Of a stretch of DNA of 56,848 bases, positions 12,701 to 32,700 are shown in pieces. Made by a program: the position numbers and the translations under genes. The DNA comes from Streptomyces sp. V2I9 (GTDB lineage Bacteria > Actinomycetota > Actinomycetes > Streptomycetales > Streptomycetaceae). Positions within the stretch are counted from its first letter, which is position 1. Every line of letters begins with the position of its first letter. The notes under the pieces were generated by a model. That model worked only from the letters and a program-made list of their open reading frames with translations, ran no database searches and had not been told where the DNA came from. The stretch covers positions 1-56,848 of the forward strand of contig NZ_JAUSZJ010000001.1 in assembly GCF_030817475.1 (NCBI RefSeq). The letters are read 5' to 3'.

Positions 12701-13847
12701 ACTGGAGGGCCTGGGAGCCCGGGCGACCGTGGCCGCCTGCGACGTCGCCGACCGCGACGCACTGGCCGCCACCCTGGCCGGCATCCCCGCGGACCACCCG
12801 CTGACCGCGGTGGTGCACACCGCCGCAGTCCTGGACGACGGCGTCCTCACCCACATGACGGAGCAGAGCGTCGCACGCGTGCTCGGACCCAAGGTACGAG
12901 GAGCCCTCAACCTCCACGAACTGACCCGCGACGCCGAACTCACCGCGTTCGCCCTGTTCTCCTCCGCGGCCGGTGTGCTCGGCGGCGCCGGCCAGGCCAA
13001 CTACGCGGCGGCCAACGTGTTCCTGGACGCCTTCGCCGCGCACCGCCGCCGCCTGGGGCTCCCCGCGGTGTCGCTGGCCTGGGGGCCGTGGGCCGAACGC
13101 ACCGGACTGACCGGCACCCTCACCGACGCCGACGTGCGCCGCGTGACGCGCTCCGGCATGAGCACACTCACCACCCGCGACGGCATGGCCGCCTTCTCGG
13201 CCGCCTGCGCCGCCGACCGGCCACTGGTGGTACCCATGGCGTTCCGGCCGGCGGCCCTGCGGGGACGCGACCAGGTGCCCCCGCTGTTCCGCACGCTCGT
13301 TCCCCGACAGAAGCAGCGCACGGAAACCGGCACCTCGGACCCCACCGCCCTGCGCACCGCGCTCTCCGCGGCCACCGAGGCCGACCAGCGGCGCATCGTG
13401 CTCGACCTGGTCCGAGGCCAGGTGGCCGCCACCCTCGGCTTCGCCACCACCGCCGAAGTCGACGCCGAACGGGGCTTCCTGGAACTCGGCCTGGACTCCC
13501 TGACCGGCGTCGAACTGCGCAACCGGCTGGCCGCCGCCACCGGACTGCGCCTGCCCGCAACCCTGGTCTTCGACCACCCCAACTGCGCCGACCTCGCCCG
13601 CCATCTCCGTACCGAACTGGCCCCCGAACCGGTACGCGAGGCCGACCGGCTGCTGGCCGAACTGGCCCGCCTGGAAGCCGGCCTGGCACGCGTCGACGAC
13701 GAGGAAGGCCGCGCCCGCGTGGCGGCCCGGCTGCGGGCCCTGGCCGACCGATGCAACGGCGAGCAGACCAGGCGGGAAGACGACCTGGACTCCGCCTCGA
13801 TCGAGGAGGTCTTCGACCTGCTCGACACCGAGTTCGACACGCCGTGA
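1..13847 (+). CDS. Modular type I PKS, modules A (partial), B and C (5' partial)
   Basis: This is the 3' part of a PKS gene. It is open from the first in-frame codon at base 3, with 4614 residues visible and a stop at 13845-13847. Residue number equals base position divided by 3. Order: AT C-terminus 1-90; DH 102-377; ER 575-890; KR 893-1075; ACP about 1165-1247; KS 1266-1691; AT 1798-2097; KR dimerisation element 2159-2213; KR 2421-2610; ACP 2695-2773; KS 2792-3218; AT 3336-3620; DH 3700-3987; KR 4184-4370; ACP 4463-4540; C-terminal docking helices 4545-4614 ending in an [12 protein letters not shown] motif. The protein elongates and reduces an ACP-bound polyketide chain in the cytoplasm. 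It should pass the chain to gene 2, which starts 20 bases after its stop. The true N-terminus lies outside the window. Identity as a modular PKS is certain; the product is unknown. Confidence 0.98.
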   Translation, partial: VRQAHDAGAGVFLELGPDGVLSALVPHLTDDARALPALRSGHGEHTTLQRALAAIHARGARIDRSAVFALRAGRRIALPAYAFAADHHWPSGISWAGDVASAGLGVTDHPLLGAGTSLAEDDGYLFTARISPATHPWLTEHRVHGRIVVPGTAFVDLAIRAGEQAGTDQLDELVLETPLTVPEDGTVQVQLTVGAADDEGRRTLTVHSRREDGTALDGWPDRPWTRNATGVLTPRPRTVTEDPELAATWPPRDATPTDPAALYERLAAGGLEYGDLFRGVRAAWTRGQDVFAELTLPESAATGFGLHPALLDAALQSAAAHSDGTGTGLPFSWSGVTLWASGATLLRARISPAGDGDGVRVQAVDPAGSPVITVERVVTRPAPALTDETPHPEDLYRLEWTPLPAAGPGPGEIAQFGGGEPLVDRTGTLDDLAGDGPAPTHLVLSACPDAHTPTDARAVLTRTTELLGHLQAWLGDERYADTSLIVATRGAAQADPADTLPDVAGAAIGGLVRSAQAEHPGRIILVDLDTRPGNDAHALDLAVMSGDPQTAVRADTVLAARLTREDHGLVPPPGGAWRVGVTERGAVENMTLLPAPDAAAELRPGQVRVTVRAAGVNFRDVLNVLGMYPGEVLVGGEAAGVVAEVGPGVSRLAVGDRVTGFFDGAMGPLAVTDERLLARVPHGWTFAQAAAVPIAFVTAYYGLVDLAGLSAGEKVLVHAAAGGVGMAAVQLARHLGAEVYGTASPGKWEATGLDTGHLASSRDVGFEEEFRERTGGRGLDVVLNALAGEFVDASARLLAPGGRFVEMGKADIREADAFDGRHYRAFDLQEAGPERIGEILAEVLGLFAAGTLVLPPVRAFDVRRAPDAFRFVSQARHVGKVVLSVPAAWDANGTVLVTGGTGALGALTARHLVTEHGVRHLLLAGRRGAQAEGAAELTAELTALGAEVTLAACDVTDPAALKALLAHVPPHHPLTAVVHAAGTLDDGLVESLTHDRLGTVLAPKTAAAALHEATAGTDLAAFVLYSSMSGTLGSPGQGNYAAANAYLDALARHRHARGLPALSLAWGPWAGAGGMAEALTASGTARISRSGFPPLDPERGLGLLDTALELPDAALLPTVLDTARLAASPAPLPPLLQTLVRPARRVADRSVTPGGLAERLQRLPAEDRLRTTLELVRGQVASVLGFTSPDAVDPTRPFKDLGFDSLTSVELRNSIGRAAGRRLPATLVFDHPTPHALATHLVTELLGDLAAPAPTGPTTRTETAGDPIAIVGMACRFPGGADTPEALWRLVAQERDAVGDFPTDRAWDLAHIYDDTGETGNRHTFEGGFLHDAAGFDPAFFGISPREALAMDPQQRLLLETSWEAFERAGVDPAELRATSTGVYIGTATSGYGLGRFDVPEGSRPHVLTGTATSVISGRLAYTFGLEGPAVTVDTACSSSLVALHLAIGALRRGECTMALAGGATIMSVPGMFTDAAQGGALAPGGRCRAFSSDAEGTGWGEGVGMLLVERLSDARRNGHEVLAVVRGSAVNQDGASNGLTAPHGPAQQRVIRAALADAGLEPTDVDAVEAHGTGTELGDPIEVQALMATYGRGRDDAQPLWLGSLKSNIGHTQSAAGVAGIIKMVMALRHGMLPRSLHITEPTHHVDWEGSGVRLLTAPVPWADAGRPRRAAVSSFGMSGTNAHTVLEQALPEPAPAPDPAPEPSATRTGPEAALPWLLSARTPTALREQARRLAARLDAEPGLAGHDVAHSLATTRSRFEHRAVLLGPDHHAQLTAFAEGTPTPGLVTGTAGRTGRVAFVLPGQGSQWPGMADLLLEQSATFRNTLRTCALALQEHLDWSVEDTLRGLPGAGNMERVEVIQPVLFATMVALAALWREHGVEPEAVVGHSQGEIAAAHLAGALTLEDAALVVTQRSRLLSRVVGQGAVASVSLPAQEALERLEPWGDTLNIAAVNGVSSVSVAGDEAPLDAFLADLETRGIRFRKLRIKGAAHSAVVDPLREEALAALAPVRPRPSRIPFYSTVTGGLLDTTGLDAEYWYRNMRQTVQFAPATRALLADGYGVFVECSPHPALAGAVQETAEDTGAPDPVLLASLRRQEGGLERFSVSLAEAFTRGAAPSWASRGTTVDLPTYPFQRDRYWWEPLPAETAGPDRGATPEENRFWTAVEDGDARALAESLGTDALAPALPALAAWRRRSHDRSTVDGWRYRVEWKHTPLTGPARPEPTGTWAIVTGPEQQELAGRLATLVNQAGGTAHVTTEPPAEPSEDRPLSGVISLLALDSRPHPLHPGITLGTAGNLALLRTVTARPAPLPLHLVTSGAVSVGRTDPVRDTAQAATWGLGLVSSLERPDCWGSLVDLPEQPDDRALNKLVRLLAHLPRDPETSGTEDQLAIRPAGVFARRMVRAPQSTPVRSWQPGSTVLITGGTGGIGRHLAHHMAARGARKLVLTGRRGPDTPGARELADELTARGVETIVAACDVTDRDQLAALLAEHPADTVIHAAGVAQATALADCQESELAAVTAAKTEGARHLDELAGDAGTFVLFSSGAGVWGGAGQAAYAAGNAVLDALARDRRARGLAATAVAWGGWAEGGMADDGRAAAELGRRGLHAMDPRLALEALDQALDADETCLTVADIDWERFAPGYTAARARQLIMDIPEVRAALTAPDTPADRPGEPDELHDELVGLTGPQRTQRLLALVTEHAAAALGYADSTAIEARRAFRDLGFDSLMAVDVRNRLQAATGRKLPPTLVFDHPTPADLADHLLLEILGEQDADGGATARTVGAADDEPLAVIGMSCRYAGGVNSPEDLWRVVLEGTDAMGPFPQDRGWDLDNLFHPDADHPGTSYVDEGGFLDDASHFDAALFGISPREAVATDPQHRLLLEATWEAMERATIDPSSLRGSPTGVFVGASFVGYGIGAQQPGNGAEGFFLAGTGTAGASGRISYTFGLEGPAATVDTACSSSAVAIHLACQALRNNECDMAVAGGAAVLATPASFTEFSRQRGLAADGRCKPFAAAADGTGWGEGVGVILVERLSDALRKGHPVLALIRGTAVNQDGASNGLTAPSGRAQQKVIRQALANSRLEPADIDTVEAHGTGTTLGDPIEAQSILATYGQNRPEDRPLLLGSVKSNIGHTQSAAGVGGVIKTVMALREGILPATLHIDEPTPHVDWTAGAVELLTRTTPWPDTDGRPRRAGVSSFGGSGTNAHLVLEQYVPRPAPAEDPRPAPDPQPAPGPDRAPELDGVVAPWTLSARTAEALRGQALRLLEHLDTAPAAHPADIAHSLTTTRALLGHRAAVVAADAADRRAALLALTRGEAAPHLVQGTARPGKVAFVFPGQGGQWEGMALELMETSEVFAAELYACAEEFTHHVDWSLIDVLRGAEGAPPLDRIDVAPVVLFGVTAALVALWRAHGVEPDMVLGHSQGEIAAAYVSGALSRAEAARIVALRGKVLLPLDGVGGMASVALPADQLPELLEPWGTRLSVAGINSPAWTVVAGESEALDDFLTTCEKGGVRAKRIRVRFPSHCAQVEPAARELAELLTDLSPGTGSVPFHSTVTGERTDGELLDAAYWQQNLATPVDLDRGVRGLIEHGARFLVEIGPHPVLAPSLGEILDDLPDLGPGEVTVLGTLRRDHGGMERFLLSAAELHTHGGPAELTTPLTGLPVRTVPLPVYAFQRERYWLDTAPPGTGDLGAAGLNNTGHPLLTAALTLADGTHTVFTGRLSLRTHPWLADHAVLGAVLLPGTAFVEMALHAGTRTQAPVLEELALGAPLVLGENHAVEVQLTVGAPTDTGRREVSVHARDADLADAPWVRHATGTLAPDTPAPTAHPLTAWPPPGAEPVELTGFYDAIADAGYSYGPAFRALTGAWHRDDALFAEVRLPDDLSDRGFLLHPALFDAALHGIGLLRRLRDDADTARTADLPFMWREVTLPATGTATLRVRLTESDDGVALELFDDTGTPIGAVGALVARPAGAELAAVRHSPAETLLHVDWGTEVPLPATAPGRVALVEDATWPGGAFGDTKPDEADLVLAPFLDPATGPDTAGAVEEAVTRALALIHDRITDEQHTAQPLVLVTRGAVATADDDLTDLVNAPVRGLLRSGQAEHPGRFLLVDLDPATDPDPDLVHRAAAAALDAGESEVAVRGGLVLAPRLVRMPVPEGPADGSPPRTGLETADGTVLVTGATGTLGSALARHLVRHHGVRHLLLISRSGPAAPGAGELVTELEGLGARATVAACDVADRDALAATLAGIPADHPLTAVVHTAAVLDDGVLTHMTEQSVARVLGPKVRGALNLHELTRDAELTAFALFSSAAGVLGGAGQANYAAANVFLDAFAAHRRRLGLPAVSLAWGPWAERTGLTGTLTDADVRRVTRSGMSTLTTRDGMAAFSAACAADRPLVVPMAFRPAALRGRDQVPPLFRTLVPRQKQRTETGTSDPTALRTALSAATEADQRRIVLDLVRGQVAATLGFATTAEVDAERGFLELGLDSLTGVELRNRLAAATGLRLPATLVFDHPNCADLARHLRTELAPEPVREADRLLAELARLEAGLARVDDEEGRARVAARLRALADRCNGEQTRREDDLDSASIEEVFDLLDTEFDTP
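3798..8330 (+). other. PKS module B: KS-AT-KR-ACP with atypical AT
   Basis: KS 3798-5073 has Cys at 4311-4313 (TACSSS), the EAHGTGT His at 4716-4718 and KSNIGHT. AT 5395-6290 has GHSQGE (Ser 5673-5675), the class usually found with methylmalonyl or larger extenders. However, the selectivity loop at 5973-5987 reads GAAHS instead of YASH or HAFH. A dimerisation element (6478-6640) precedes the KR (7261-7830). That KR has Trp at 7662-7664, eight residues before Tyr 7686-7688, Gln three residues before it, and no LDD: an A1-type fingerprint giving an L-hydroxyl without epimerisation. The ACP serine is 8196-8198. Predicted unit: beta-hydroxyl with an alpha-substituent of uncertain identity. Confidence 0.92.
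8376..13620 (+). other. PKS module C: KS-AT-DH-KR-ACP with atypical AT
   Basis: KS 8376-9654 has Cys at 8895-8897. A Pro/Ala/Asp-rich hinge at about 9660-9750 separates it from the AT (10009-10860). The AT has GHSQGE (Ser 10290-10292), but the specificity loop at 10590-10601 reads FPSH instead of YASH, so the extender is uncertain. DH 11100-11960 has His 11226-11228 in HxxxGxxxxP and Asp 11718-11720. KR 12552-13110 has an LDD motif at 12831-12839 (B-type) and Tyr 13002-13004. Its nucleotide loop is TGATGTLG, a mild variant of TGGTGxLG. The ACP serine is 13497-13499 in GLDSL. Predicted unit: a trans alkene, probably alpha-substituted. Confidence 0.91.
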
Positions 13848-13867
13848 GAGGACGCGAACAGCACACC

Positions 13868-16800
13868 ATGAGCGACACGGACCCGGACCAGCAGGAGAAA
13901 CTGCTCGCCTACCTGAAGCGAGCCACCACGCAACTGCGCGACGCCAACCGCCGCGTACGCGAACTGGAGGACCGCTCACGCGAACCGATCGCGGTGATCG
14001 GCATGGCCTGCCGCTACCCCGGCGGCGTCCGCTCCCCGGAAGACCTCTGGAAACTGGTCGAGTCCGGCACCGACGCGCTCGGCCCGCTGCCCACGGACCG
14101 GGGCTGGGACCCGGCCCGGACAGCAGCCGCACCACGCGGCGGATTCGTCCACGACGTCGGCGACTTCGACGCCGGGCTGTTCGGCATCAGCCCCAGAGAG
14201 GCCGCCGCCACCGATCCGCAGCAGCGCCAGCTCCTCGAAGCCTCCTGGGAGGCGTTCGAACGGGCAGGCATCGACGTACGCACCCTGCGCGGCGGACGCA
14301 CCGGCGTCTTCGCCGGCGTGATGTACCACGACTACCCCTCGGTGGTCGATCCCGAAGCCCTCGACGGCTACCTGGGCACCGCCAACGCCGGCAGCGTCCT
14401 CTCCGGCCGCATCGCCTACACCTTCGGACTCCAGGGGCCCGCGGTCACCGTCGACACGGCCTGCTCCTCGTCCCTGGTGGCGCTCCACCTCGCCACCCGG
14501 GCCCTGCGCGCCGGCGAGTGCGAACTCGCCCTGGTCGGCGGGGTCACGGTCATGTCCGGACCGATGATGTTCGCGGGATTCGGCCTCGAGGACGGCAGCG
14601 CCGCCGACGGCCGCTGCAAGGCGTTCGCCGCCGCCGCCGACGGCACCGGCTGGGGCGAGGGCGTCGGCGTCCTCCTGGTGGAGCGCCTCTCGGACGCCCG
14701 GCGCAACGGGCACCGGGTCCTGGCCGTGGTGCGCGGCAGCGCGGTCAACTCCGACGGTGCATCGAGCGGCCTCACCGCCCCCAACGGCCCCGCCCAGCAA
14801 CGGGTCATCCGCCAGGCCCTGGCGAGCGCCGCCCTCCTGCCCGCCGAGGTCGACGCCGTCGAAGGCCACGGCACCGGCACGACCCTGGGCGACCCGATCG
14901 AGGCCCAGGCCCTCCTGGCCACCTACGGCCAGGAACGTACCGAACCCCTCTACCTCGGCTCGATCAAGTCCAACATCGGCCACACCCAGGCCGCCGCCGG
15001 AATGGCGGGCGTGATCAAAATGGTGGAGGCGATCCGCCGGGGCATCCTGCCGGAAACACTGCACGTCGACGCCCCCACCCCCCAGGTGGACTGGTCGGCC
15101 GGCGCGGTCGAACTGCTGACCACGTCACGCCCCTGGCCGGAGACCGGCCGGCCCCGCCGGGCCGGGGTCTCCTCGTTCGGCGTCAGTGGCACCAACGCCC
15201 ATGTGATCGTGGAGGGTGTCCCGGCCGGGGAACCCGATGCCGATGCCGTGGTGGCCGGTGGGGGGCCGGAGGGGGTGGTGTCGGCCGGTCTGTGGGTGCT
15301 GTCGGGGCGGGACGAGCGGTCGTTGCGTGCTCAGGCCGAGCGGTTGCGCGGGTATCTCGTGGCGCGGCCGGAGCTGTCTGCGGTGGATGTGGGGTTCTCC
15401 CTGGCGACGACGCGGACGGCGCTGGAGCACCGGGGGGCGGTGATGGGCGGTGGTCGGGATGAACTCCTGGCCGGTTTGGGTTCGTTGGCCGCCGGTGTGC
15501 CGGCTGCCGGGGTGGTGAGCGGGGAGGCCCGCTCGGGCAAGCTGGCGCTGCTGTTCTCCGGTCAGGGTTCGCAGCGGCTGGGCATGGGGCGGGAGTTGTA
15601 CGAGGTGTACGGGGTGTTCGCGGACGCGTTCGACGCGGTCTGTGCCCGTGTGGACCTGGAACGGCCGTTGCGGGATGTGGTGTTCGGTGACGACGCCGGT
15701 CTGCTGGGGCGGACCGTCTACACGCAGGCGGGCCTGTTCGCCCTGGAAGTGGCCCTCTTCCGCCTGCTGGAGTCCTGGGGGGTCACCCCGGACGTGCTCG
15801 TGGGGCACTCGATCGGTGAGCTGGCCGCCGCGCATGTGGCCGGGGTGCTCTCCCTGGACGACGCCTGTGCTCTGGTGTCGGCGCGCGGGCGGCTGATGGA
15901 CGCTCTGCCGGAGGGTGGGGCGATGCTCGCCGTGGGAGTGGCGGAGGAAGCCCTCACACTGCCCGACGGGGTGGACCTCGCCGCCGTCAACGGCCCCGCC
16001 TCGGTCACGGTCTCCGGGGACGCCGCGGCCGTCGCCGTCCTGGAGGAGCGGCTGCGCGGGGAGGGCGTCCGGGTCAAGCGGCTCGCGGTCTCCCACGCCT
16101 TCCACTCGCACCTGATGGAACCCATGCTCGCCGAATTCACCACGGTCGCCGAGTCGTTGACGTACCACGCCCCGCAGGTCCCGATCGTGACGACCGCGCC
16201 GGGGCAGATCGACACCCCCGCCTACTGGGTGGGTCAGGTCCGTGAGCCGGTGCGTTTCGCGGATGCGGTGCGTGCGGCTCACGGAAGCGGGGTCACCGGG
16301 TTTCTGGAGCTGGGGCCGGACGGGGTGCTGTCGGCGCAGGCGGGGATCTGTCTGGCCGATGATGCCGAGGTGAGTGTGCTGCCGGTGCAGCGTGCGGGCG
16401 GTGACGGGGTGGGTGCCCTGTTCGCGGCGGTCGCGGGCGCGCACGTCGCCGGAGTGCGGTTCGACTGGGCCGCGGTGTACGGAGGTCTCGGCGGCCGCGT
16501 CGTGGACCTGCCCACCTACGCCTTCCACCACCAGAGGTACTGGCCACTGCCCGCCTCCGGCACCGGCAGAACCGGCACCCAGGGCGCCGACGACGCCTTC
16601 TGGGCCGCGGTGCGCGGCGGCGACGCGGACACCGTGGCCGAACTGCTCGGCGTCGACCGGGGCGAGGACCGGGACCGGCTCGACCACACCTTGTCGGCAC
16701 TGGCCGCATGGCACGGCCTCTACTCCGCACGAGACCTGCGCTACCGGGAGGAATGGAAGCCCGTCTCCGTACCGGTGGACCAGGTGCTCGTGGGCGGCTG

Positions 16801-18598
16801 GCTCGTGCTCGCACACCCCGAGCACGAGGAGACCGCCGCCGACTGCGCCGAGGCGATCCGCCGCAGCGGCGGCACCCCGATCGTCCACCTCGTCGACCCG
16901 GCCGACGCGGGCGCCGAACTCCGCCGCCTGGCGGAACGCTCCGCCTCCGACCGGCCCTGGGCGGGGGTGCTGTCCCTGCTCGGCCTGGCCGAGGGCACCG
17001 CCGTAGCCACCGGAATGGCCCTCGTCCAGACACTGGCCGCAACGGACACCCGCCTGTGGTGCGCCACCCGTGGCGCCGTGGCCCTTCCGGGCGAGGAACC
17101 GCCCGCCGCGGGCGGCCACGCCCTGTGGGCGCTGGGCCGGGTGGCCGCGCTGGAACATCCCTCGCTGTGGGGAGGGTTGATCGACCTGCCCGAGACCGGC
17201 GTCAGCGACGCCGCACTGGTCGCGGTCCTCTCCGGAGTCACCGCCGAGGACCAGGTCGCCCTCCGGGACGTACCGCTCGCACGCCGGCTGGTCACCGCCC
17301 CCGCGGTCACCACCGCACCCTGGCGCCCACAGGGCACGCTGCTGATCACCGGCGGAACGGGTGCGCTCGGCTCCCGCGTCGCCCGGTGGGCCGCCGCCGC
17401 CGGCGCCACACGGCTGGTACTGGCCGGCCGGCGCGGCCCCACCGCACCGGGCGCTGCCGAACTGGTCACGGAGCTGACGGAGCTGGGAGCCGAGACCACG
17501 GTGGTCTCCTGCGACTTCGCCGACCGCGACGCCGTCGCCGCGCTGCTGGCCGAGCACACGCCGAACGCCGTGGTGCACGCCGCCGGCGTCGGGGGAGTGG
17601 GAAGGCTGTCCGACCTCACGGAGGAGGACCTGGCCGCGGCTCAGGCGGGAAAGGCCGCCGGTGCCGAGAACCTGGACGCACTCTGCGGTGACCTCGACGC
17701 CTTCGTGCTGTTCGGATCGGTCGCCGCCGTCTGGGGCGGCGCCGGACAGGCCGCCTACGCCGCCGCCAACGCCCGCTTGGAGACCCTGGCCCTGCGGCGG
17801 GCGGCCCGCGGAGCGCCCGCGACCTGCGTCGCCTTCGGCGCCTGGGGCGGAGAGGGCATGGCCGAGGGCGCGGACGGCGAACTCGCCCGCCGGGGCGTCC
17901 TGATGATGGACCCGGACCTGGCGCTCGCCGCCATGGCCGACGCGGTCGGCGACCCGGCCCCCACCGTCACCGTCGCCGGCATCGACTGGCCGGTCTTCGC
18001 CCGCACGTTCACCTCCACCCGCCCCAGCTCCCTGCTGGCCGAACTGGAGGACGGCGCGGCCGCCGACGGGGCGGAGCCGGCCGGAGCCCCCGGCGACCTG
18101 CGCGCCGCCCTGCTCGCCCTGCCGCGCTACGAGAGGGCCGACACGGTCCTGGAACTGGTGCGCGCGCAGACCGCTCTGGTCCTCGGGCACGAGCACGGCG
18201 GTGACATCAAACCCGACCGGGCCTTCCGGGACCTCGGCTTCGACTCGCTCACCTCCGTGGAGATGCGCAACCGGCTCACCGCGGTCAGCGGCCTGTCGCT
18301 GACCGCCACGGTGGTCTTCGACTACCCGACGCCCGCCGAACTCGCCGAGCACCTCCTCGAGGAGTGCGGTATCGCCCCGGACGCCGACGAGGGCGAGGCC
18401 ACCGAGGAACAGCGCGTCCGCGCCGCCCTCGCCGCCGTGCCGACGGTCCGGCTCCGGGAGGCCGGACTGCTCGCCCCCCTGCTGAGACTGGCGGGGGAGA
18501 AGACCGACGACGTGGAAGCGCCGACCGCACACGCGGTGGACGAACTGGACGGCGAGGCACTGCTGAAGCTCGTCGAAGCCAACGACGGGGAGCACTGA
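13868..18598 (+). CDS. Single-module type I PKS (module D)
   Basis: A complete 1576-residue protein. It starts at ATG 13868, with a GAGAGGA purine tract at 13846-13852 overlapping the end of gene 1. Order: N-terminal 1a-type docking coiled coil 1-38; KS 39-449 (Cys199); AT 558-845 (Ser648); KR dimerisation element 907-960; KR 1155-1332 (Tyr1297); ACP 1425-1503 (Ser1460); C-terminal docking tail 1504-1576. The tail ([15 protein letters not shown], then an acidic LDGEALLKL stretch) resembles the 1b-type tails that pair with KENERL-type heads. The next gene has that head. The protein adds one malonyl unit and reduces its ketone. It sits 20 bases after gene 1 and 2 bases before gene 3, so the three are surely co-transcribed. 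The KS has EGHGTGT rather than EAHGTGT. Confidence 0.97.
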   Translation: MSDTDPDQQEKLLAYLKRATTQLRDANRRVRELEDRSREPIAVIGMACRYPGGVRSPEDLWKLVESGTDALGPLPTDRGWDPARTAAAPRGGFVHDVGDFDAGLFGISPREAAATDPQQRQLLEASWEAFERAGIDVRTLRGGRTGVFAGVMYHDYPSVVDPEALDGYLGTANAGSVLSGRIAYTFGLQGPAVTVDTACSSSLVALHLATRALRAGECELALVGGVTVMSGPMMFAGFGLEDGSAADGRCKAFAAAADGTGWGEGVGVLLVERLSDARRNGHRVLAVVRGSAVNSDGASSGLTAPNGPAQQRVIRQALASAALLPAEVDAVEGHGTGTTLGDPIEAQALLATYGQERTEPLYLGSIKSNIGHTQAAAGMAGVIKMVEAIRRGILPETLHVDAPTPQVDWSAGAVELLTTSRPWPETGRPRRAGVSSFGVSGTNAHVIVEGVPAGEPDADAVVAGGGPEGVVSAGLWVLSGRDERSLRAQAERLRGYLVARPELSAVDVGFSLATTRTALEHRGAVMGGGRDELLAGLGSLAAGVPAAGVVSGEARSGKLALLFSGQGSQRLGMGRELYEVYGVFADAFDAVCARVDLERPLRDVVFGDDAGLLGRTVYTQAGLFALEVALFRLLESWGVTPDVLVGHSIGELAAAHVAGVLSLDDACALVSARGRLMDALPEGGAMLAVGVAEEALTLPDGVDLAAVNGPASVTVSGDAAAVAVLEERLRGEGVRVKRLAVSHAFHSHLMEPMLAEFTTVAESLTYHAPQVPIVTTAPGQIDTPAYWVGQVREPVRFADAVRAAHGSGVTGFLELGPDGVLSAQAGICLADDAEVSVLPVQRAGGDGVGALFAAVAGAHVAGVRFDWAAVYGGLGGRVVDLPTYAFHHQRYWPLPASGTGRTGTQGADDAFWAAVRGGDADTVAELLGVDRGEDRDRLDHTLSALAAWHGLYSARDLRYREEWKPVSVPVDQVLVGGWLVLAHPEHEETAADCAEAIRRSGGTPIVHLVDPADAGAELRRLAERSASDRPWAGVLSLLGLAEGTAVATGMALVQTLAATDTRLWCATRGAVALPGEEPPAAGGHALWALGRVAALEHPSLWGGLIDLPETGVSDAALVAVLSGVTAEDQVALRDVPLARRLVTAPAVTTAPWRPQGTLLITGGTGALGSRVARWAAAAGATRLVLAGRRGPTAPGAAELVTELTELGAETTVVSCDFADRDAVAALLAEHTPNAVVHAAGVGGVGRLSDLTEEDLAAAQAGKAAGAENLDALCGDLDAFVLFGSVAAVWGGAGQAAYAAANARLETLALRRAARGAPATCVAFGAWGGEGMAEGADGELARRGVLMMDPDLALAAMADAVGDPAPTVTVAGIDWPVFARTFTSTRPSSLLAELEDGAAADGAEPAGAPGDLRAALLALPRYERADTVLELVRAQTALVLGHEHGGDIKPDRAFRDLGFDSLTSVEMRNRLTAVSGLSLTATVVFDYPTPAELAEHLLEECGIAPDADEGEATEEQRVRAALAAVPTVRLREAGLLAPLLRLAGEKTDDVEAPTAHAVDELDGEALLKLVEANDGEH
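15011..15186 (+). repeat. KS-end repeat R5, copy in module D
   Basis: 176 bp from the [10 protein letters not shown] codons to the FGVSG codons. Matches 24091-24266 in module F (offset 9080) with one AAA/AAG difference seen. Confidence 0.85.
15152..16527 (+). repeat. Long AT repeat R1, copy in module D
   Basis: This 1376-bp stretch runs from the end of the KS through the KS-AT linker and AT to the post-AT TYAF codons. It matches 19909-21284 in module E with only scattered differences (constant offset 4757). Codons are G-ending within it. Confidence 0.9.
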
Positions 18599-18600
18599 CC

Positions 18601-29271
<10,671 letters not shown>

Positions 29272-29315
29272 CCCACCACCCGCCGGGTGCCGGAGTTCAT
29301 CCGCGTGCGGTGCGT

Positions 29316-29354
29316 CGGGAGGTATTGCGCGAACAGTTCCCGGAATACCTCCCG
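29316..29354 (+). terminator. Perfect 11-bp inverted repeat downstream of gene 3
   Basis: The left arm CGGGAGGTATT (29316-29326) and right arm AATACCTCCCG (29344-29354) are perfect reverse complements around a 17-base loop. It starts 45 bases after the gene 3 stop. No T-run follows, which is common for actinomycete stem-loops. A terminator, mRNA 3'-end stabiliser or protein-binding dyad would all fit. Confidence 0.5.
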
Positions 29355-29370
29355 CAGTCGTCGCGTGATG

Positions 29371-29404
29371 CCACGGACCGGCCCGCACCGTCCGGGCCGC
29401 GTGG
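29371..29404 (+). terminator. Second strong stem-loop after gene 3
   Basis: CGGCCCG (29379-29385) pairs with CGGGCCG (29393-29399) around a 7-base loop. Outside it, CCACG (29371-29375) pairs with CGTGG (29400-29404), with a 3-base bulge on the left. Twelve mostly GC pairs make this a stable hairpin, placed as a Rho-independent-like terminator without a U-tract would be. Confidence 0.5.
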
Positions 29405-29498
29405 CGTAGTCGAAACGGCACGGCCCCCTTCCTTTGCGCCGGTCATTCCCGGCGCACCGGCCCGCCCCCCGGACGCCCGGGGCGACCTCACGGCTCGT

Positions 29499-29525
29499 CA
29501 CCCCCCTAGGGGTGGGCTTAGGGGT
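29499..29525 (+). promoter_or_regulatory. Operator-like palindrome with direct half-site repeat
   Basis: CACCCC (29499-29504) and GGGGTG (29509-29514) form a dyad whose core CCCCTAGGGG (29503-29512) is itself a perfect palindrome. TAGGGGT occurs at 29507-29513 and again at 29519-29525, exactly 12 bases apart. The second copy abuts the proposed -35 element, the usual place for an activator. CTAGGG-type half-sites are known for some PAS-LuxR regulators of polyketide clusters; applying that here is inference. Confidence 0.4.
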
Positions 29526-29554
29526 TGTCGGCGGCTCGGGGTCGTTCGTAGCCT
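29525..29554 (+). promoter_or_regulatory. Candidate promoter for genes 4-6
   Basis: TTGTCG (29525-29530) and TAGCCT (29549-29554) are separated by 18 bases and partly match the principal vegetative sigma consensus of actinomycetes (TTGACR and TAGRRT-like). Transcription would start near 29561, giving a leader of about 150 bases before the GTG of gene 4. This rests on motif and position only. Confidence 0.35.
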
Positions 29555-29592
29555 CAGTGAGGGTTTTTGCTGTTGGTATTGGGGCGATTTTC

Positions 29593-29629
29593 CGGGAACC
29601 CGAAAAGGCTCGGGAAACCAGAAAAGACT
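29593..29629 (+). repeat. Imperfect 18/19-bp tandem direct repeat
   Basis: Unit 1, CGGGAACCCGAAAAGGCT (29593-29610), is followed immediately by unit 2, CGGGAAACCAGAAAAGACT (29611-29629). A third GAAAAG core lies at 29673-29678. The block sits in the locally A-rich stretch upstream of gene 4. It could be a regulator site or a leader structure. Confidence 0.45.
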
Positions 29630-29692
29630 ATGCGTCACGCGGCCCGTGTGATGGGCGTGAGATTCCCGGCGCGAAAAGCGAACTGCCGGTCC

Positions 29693-29703
29693 GGAGAAGG
29701 TGG
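29693..29703 (+). promoter_or_regulatory. Ribosome binding site of gene 4
   Basis: GGAGAAGGTGG lies just before GTG 29710, with 9 bases between AGG (29698-29700) and the start. It fixes the start at GTG 29710, directly before the docking-helix codons. The frame is open farther upstream into the gap without another such site. Confidence 0.7.
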
Positions 29704-29709
29704 CATCGA

Positions 29710-32700
29710 GTGGCCGACAATCAGAAGTATCTCGACTACCTCAGGCGCCTCACCGCGGATCTGCGGCAGACCCGGCGCCAGCTGCGGGAGGTCGAGGCGC
29801 GCGGGAGCGAACCCGTGGCGATCGTCGGCATGGGCTGCCGCTACCCCGGCGACGTGCACTCCCCGGAGGACCTCTGGCACCTGGTCTCCGAGGGCCGGGA
29901 CGGCATCTCCGGATTCCCCCTCGACCGCGGCTGGGACACCGTCGTGTACGACGACGACCCCGACGCCGCCGGCACCACCTACGTGCGCGAGGGCGGATTC
30001 CTCCACGACGCGGGCGACTTCGACGCCGACCTGTTCAACGTCTCGCCCCACGAGGCGCTCGCCATGGACCCCCAGCAGCGGCTGATGCTGGAGACCTCCT
30101 GGGAGGCCCTGGAACGCGCCGGCATCGACCCGCTGTCCCTGCGCGGAACCCGCACCGGCGTCTTCATCGGCTCCTCGTCGTCCGCCTACGGCAGCGGTCT
30201 GCGCGCCCTCCCGCAGGGCGTCGAGGGCCATCTGCTCACCGGCGGCGCGCCCAGCGTCGTCTCCGGCCGCGTCGCCTACGCCCTGGGCCTCGAAGGGCTC
30301 GCCGTCACCGTGGACACGGCCTGCTCGTCGTCGCTGGTCGCCACCCACCTCGCCGTGCAGGCGCTGCGCAACGGCGAGTGCGACACGGCGCTCGCGGGCG
30401 GTGTCACCGTCATGGTCAGCCCGGGCATCTTCACCGAGTTCAGCAGACAACGAGGGCTCGCGGCCGACGGCCGCTGCAAGCCGTTCTCCGCGGACGCCGA
30501 CGGCACCGGCTGGGCCGAGGGCGCCGGCGTCCTCGTGCTGCGCCGCCTCTCGGACGCCCGCCGCCGCGGCGACCGGGTGCTCGCCGTGATCAAGGGGTCC
30601 GCGGTCAACCAGGACGGCGCGTCCAACGGCCTGACCGCACCGAACGGCCCCTCCCAGGAACGCGTCATCCGCGCCGCGCTGGAGAACGCCCAGCTCGCCG
30701 CCGCCGACATCGACGCGGTGGAGGCGCACGGCACCGGCACCACCCTGGGCGACCCGATCGAGGCACAGGCGCTGCTCAACGCCTACGGGCAGGACCGGCC
30801 CGCCGACAAGCCGCTGTGGCTGGGGTCGATCAAGTCCAACATCGGGCACGCCCAGGCCGCGTCCGGTGTCGCCGGCCTCATCAAGATGGTGATGGCCCTG
30901 CGCGCCGAGGAGCTGCCCCCCACCCTCCACGCCACCGACCCCACCCCGCATGTCGACTGGTCCCGGGGCCACGTCCGGCTGCTGACCGCCCCGACCGCCT
31001 GGCCGCAGGACCCCGAGCGCCCTCGCCACGCGGGCGTCTCCTCCTTCAGCATCAGCGGAACCAACGCTCACCTCGTCCTGGAGAGCGCCGACGCCACGGC
31101 CGCACCCACCGAGGACGAGGACGAGGACGAATACAAGGCAGGGGCCGGGGACACCGACGCGCCCGCGCGGGGCATCGCCGACACCACGGTGCTGCCCTGG
31201 ATCCTGTCCGCCCGCACCCCCGAGGCGCTGCGCGGACAGGCCGAACGGCTGGCCGAGGTCGCCGACGACCACGACCCGGCGGGCGTCGCCCGCACCCTGG
31301 CGGTCTCCCGCGCGCTGTTGGAACACCGGGCGGTGGTGCTGGGGCCGGATCGCGCCGGAGCGCTGCGGGCGCTGGCGCAAGGCGTTCCGCATCCGGACGC
31401 GGTGCTCGGCACCGCCCGTTCCGCCGAGCCCCCGGTCTTCGTCTTTCCCGGTCAGGGTTCGCAGTGGGTGGGGATGGCGGGGGAGTTGTTGGAGCGGGAG
31501 CCGGTGTTCGCCGGGGCGATGGCGGAGTGTGGGCGGGCGTTGGAGCCGTTCACGGATTTCTCCCTGTTGGAGGTGGTGCGGGGGGAGGGTGCGGAGCTGG
31601 AGCGGGTGGAGGTGGTCCAGCCGGTGTTGTGGGCGGTGATGGTGTCTTTGGCGCGGTTGTGGGCGTCGGTGGGTGTGGTGCCGGCGGCGGTGGTGGGTCA
31701 TTCGCAGGGGGAGATCGCTGCGGCGGTGGTGGCGGGTGGTCTGTCGTTGGAGGACGGGGCGCGGGTGGTGGCGCTGCGGGCTCGTGCGATCGCGGGGGAG
31801 TTGTCGGGGCTGGGGGGGATGGTGTCCCTGGCGGTTCCGGTGGCGCGGGCGCGGGAGTTGGTGGCGCGGTGGGCGGGGTTGTCGGTGGCGGCGGTGAACG
31901 GGCCGGGTTCCACGGTGGTGTCCGGTGATGCGGGTGCGGTGGAGGAGTTGCTCGCGTACTGCGTGGAGGAGGGGGTCCGGGCGCGTCGTGTGCCGGTGGA
32001 CTATGCCTCGCACTGTGTGCAGGTGGAGCGGGTCCGGGAGCGGTTGTTGGAGGATCTGGGTCCGGTGGTGCCGGTGTCCTCGTCGGTGCCGTTCTATTCG
32101 ACGGTGAGTGGTCTGCGGGAGGACACGGCGGGGCTGGACGCGCGGTACTGGTTCGACAATCTGCGTAACACGGTGCGGTTCGAGGACGTCACCCGCACCC
32201 TGCTGACCGAGGGGCGCACCCTGTTCCTGGAGATCAGCCCCCACCCGGTGCTGGCTGTCGGAGTACAGGAAAGCATGGAGGCCGCAGGCCGTACCGGGGC
32301 GGTGCTGGGCACCCTGCGCCGCGGCGAGGGCGGCCCGCGGCGCTGGGCGACCGCGCTGGCCGAGGCCCACACACACGGAGCCCCCGTCGACTGGACACGG
32401 GTGCTGCCGCAGGCCGACCCCGTCGACCTGCCCACCTACGCCTTCCAGCACACCCACTACTGGATGACCGAACCGCCCGGGGCGGTACCCGACACGAGCG
32501 GCACCACGGACACCGACCCGGCCGAGACGGACTTCTGGGAAGCCGTCGACCGGCTCGACTACGAGCAGGTCTCCGACACCCTGCGCCTGGACTCCGGTGA
32601 CGGCCTGGAAACCGTCCTGCCGGCCCTCGCGGTGTGGCGCCGGGACCGGGCAGAACACTCCACCGTGAACTCCTGGCGCTACCGCGTCGCCTGGCAGCCC

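Larger units (their letters stand above)
13982..18375 (+). other. PKS module D: KS-AT(malonyl)-KR-ACP
   Basis: KS 13982-15214 has active Cys 14462-14464. AT 15540-16400 has GHSIGE (Ser 15809-15811) and HAFH (16094-16105), both malonyl-type. The KS-AT linker and AT use G-ending codons and are almost duplicated in module E. KR 17330-17860 has Trp 17732-17734, Tyr 17756-17758 and Gln at -3, with no LDD: A1-type. Its FGS replaces FSS, but the Ser thirteen residues before Tyr is kept, so it should be active. The ACP serine is 18245-18247. Predicted unit: unsubstituted beta-hydroxyl. Confidence 0.94.
29272..29709 (+). promoter_or_regulatory. Non-coding regulatory gap between genes 3 and 4
   Basis: This is the only gap over 300 bases. 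Its first part (29316-29404) holds two strong stem-loops. Its middle (29499-29554) has a GGGG/CCCC palindrome followed by a promoter-like pair. Its last part (about 29563-29690) is markedly richer in A and T than anything else in the window and holds an 18/19-base imperfect tandem repeat. No convincing small gene is seen; open frames through it lack a ribosome site and any recognisable product. I infer the end of a genes 1-3 transcript and a start site for genes 4-6. The only TTA triplet noticed in the gap (29518-29520) is not coding. Confidence 0.6.

Noticed and set aside
29461..29484. Third stem-loop (CCCCGG/CCGGGG) in the gap
   Set aside because: It is only a 6-bp stem of pure G and C in a very GC-rich stretch, not above chance expectation.
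29281..29501. Small gene in the gap after gene 3, either strand
   Set aside because: Open frames exist (for example minus 29163-29501), but they cross the hairpins, overlap gene 3 codons and lack a ribosome site or known motif.
29434..29709. N-terminal extension of gene 4 into the gap
   Set aside because: The frame is open but lies over the palindrome, promoter-like pair and tandem repeat. The encoded residues match nothing, and GTG 29710 has a strong ribosome site.
31435..32246. Insertion sequence or transposon as the source of the G/K repeat
   Set aside because: The repeat is in-frame AT coding sequence without terminal inverted repeats, target duplications or a transposase.
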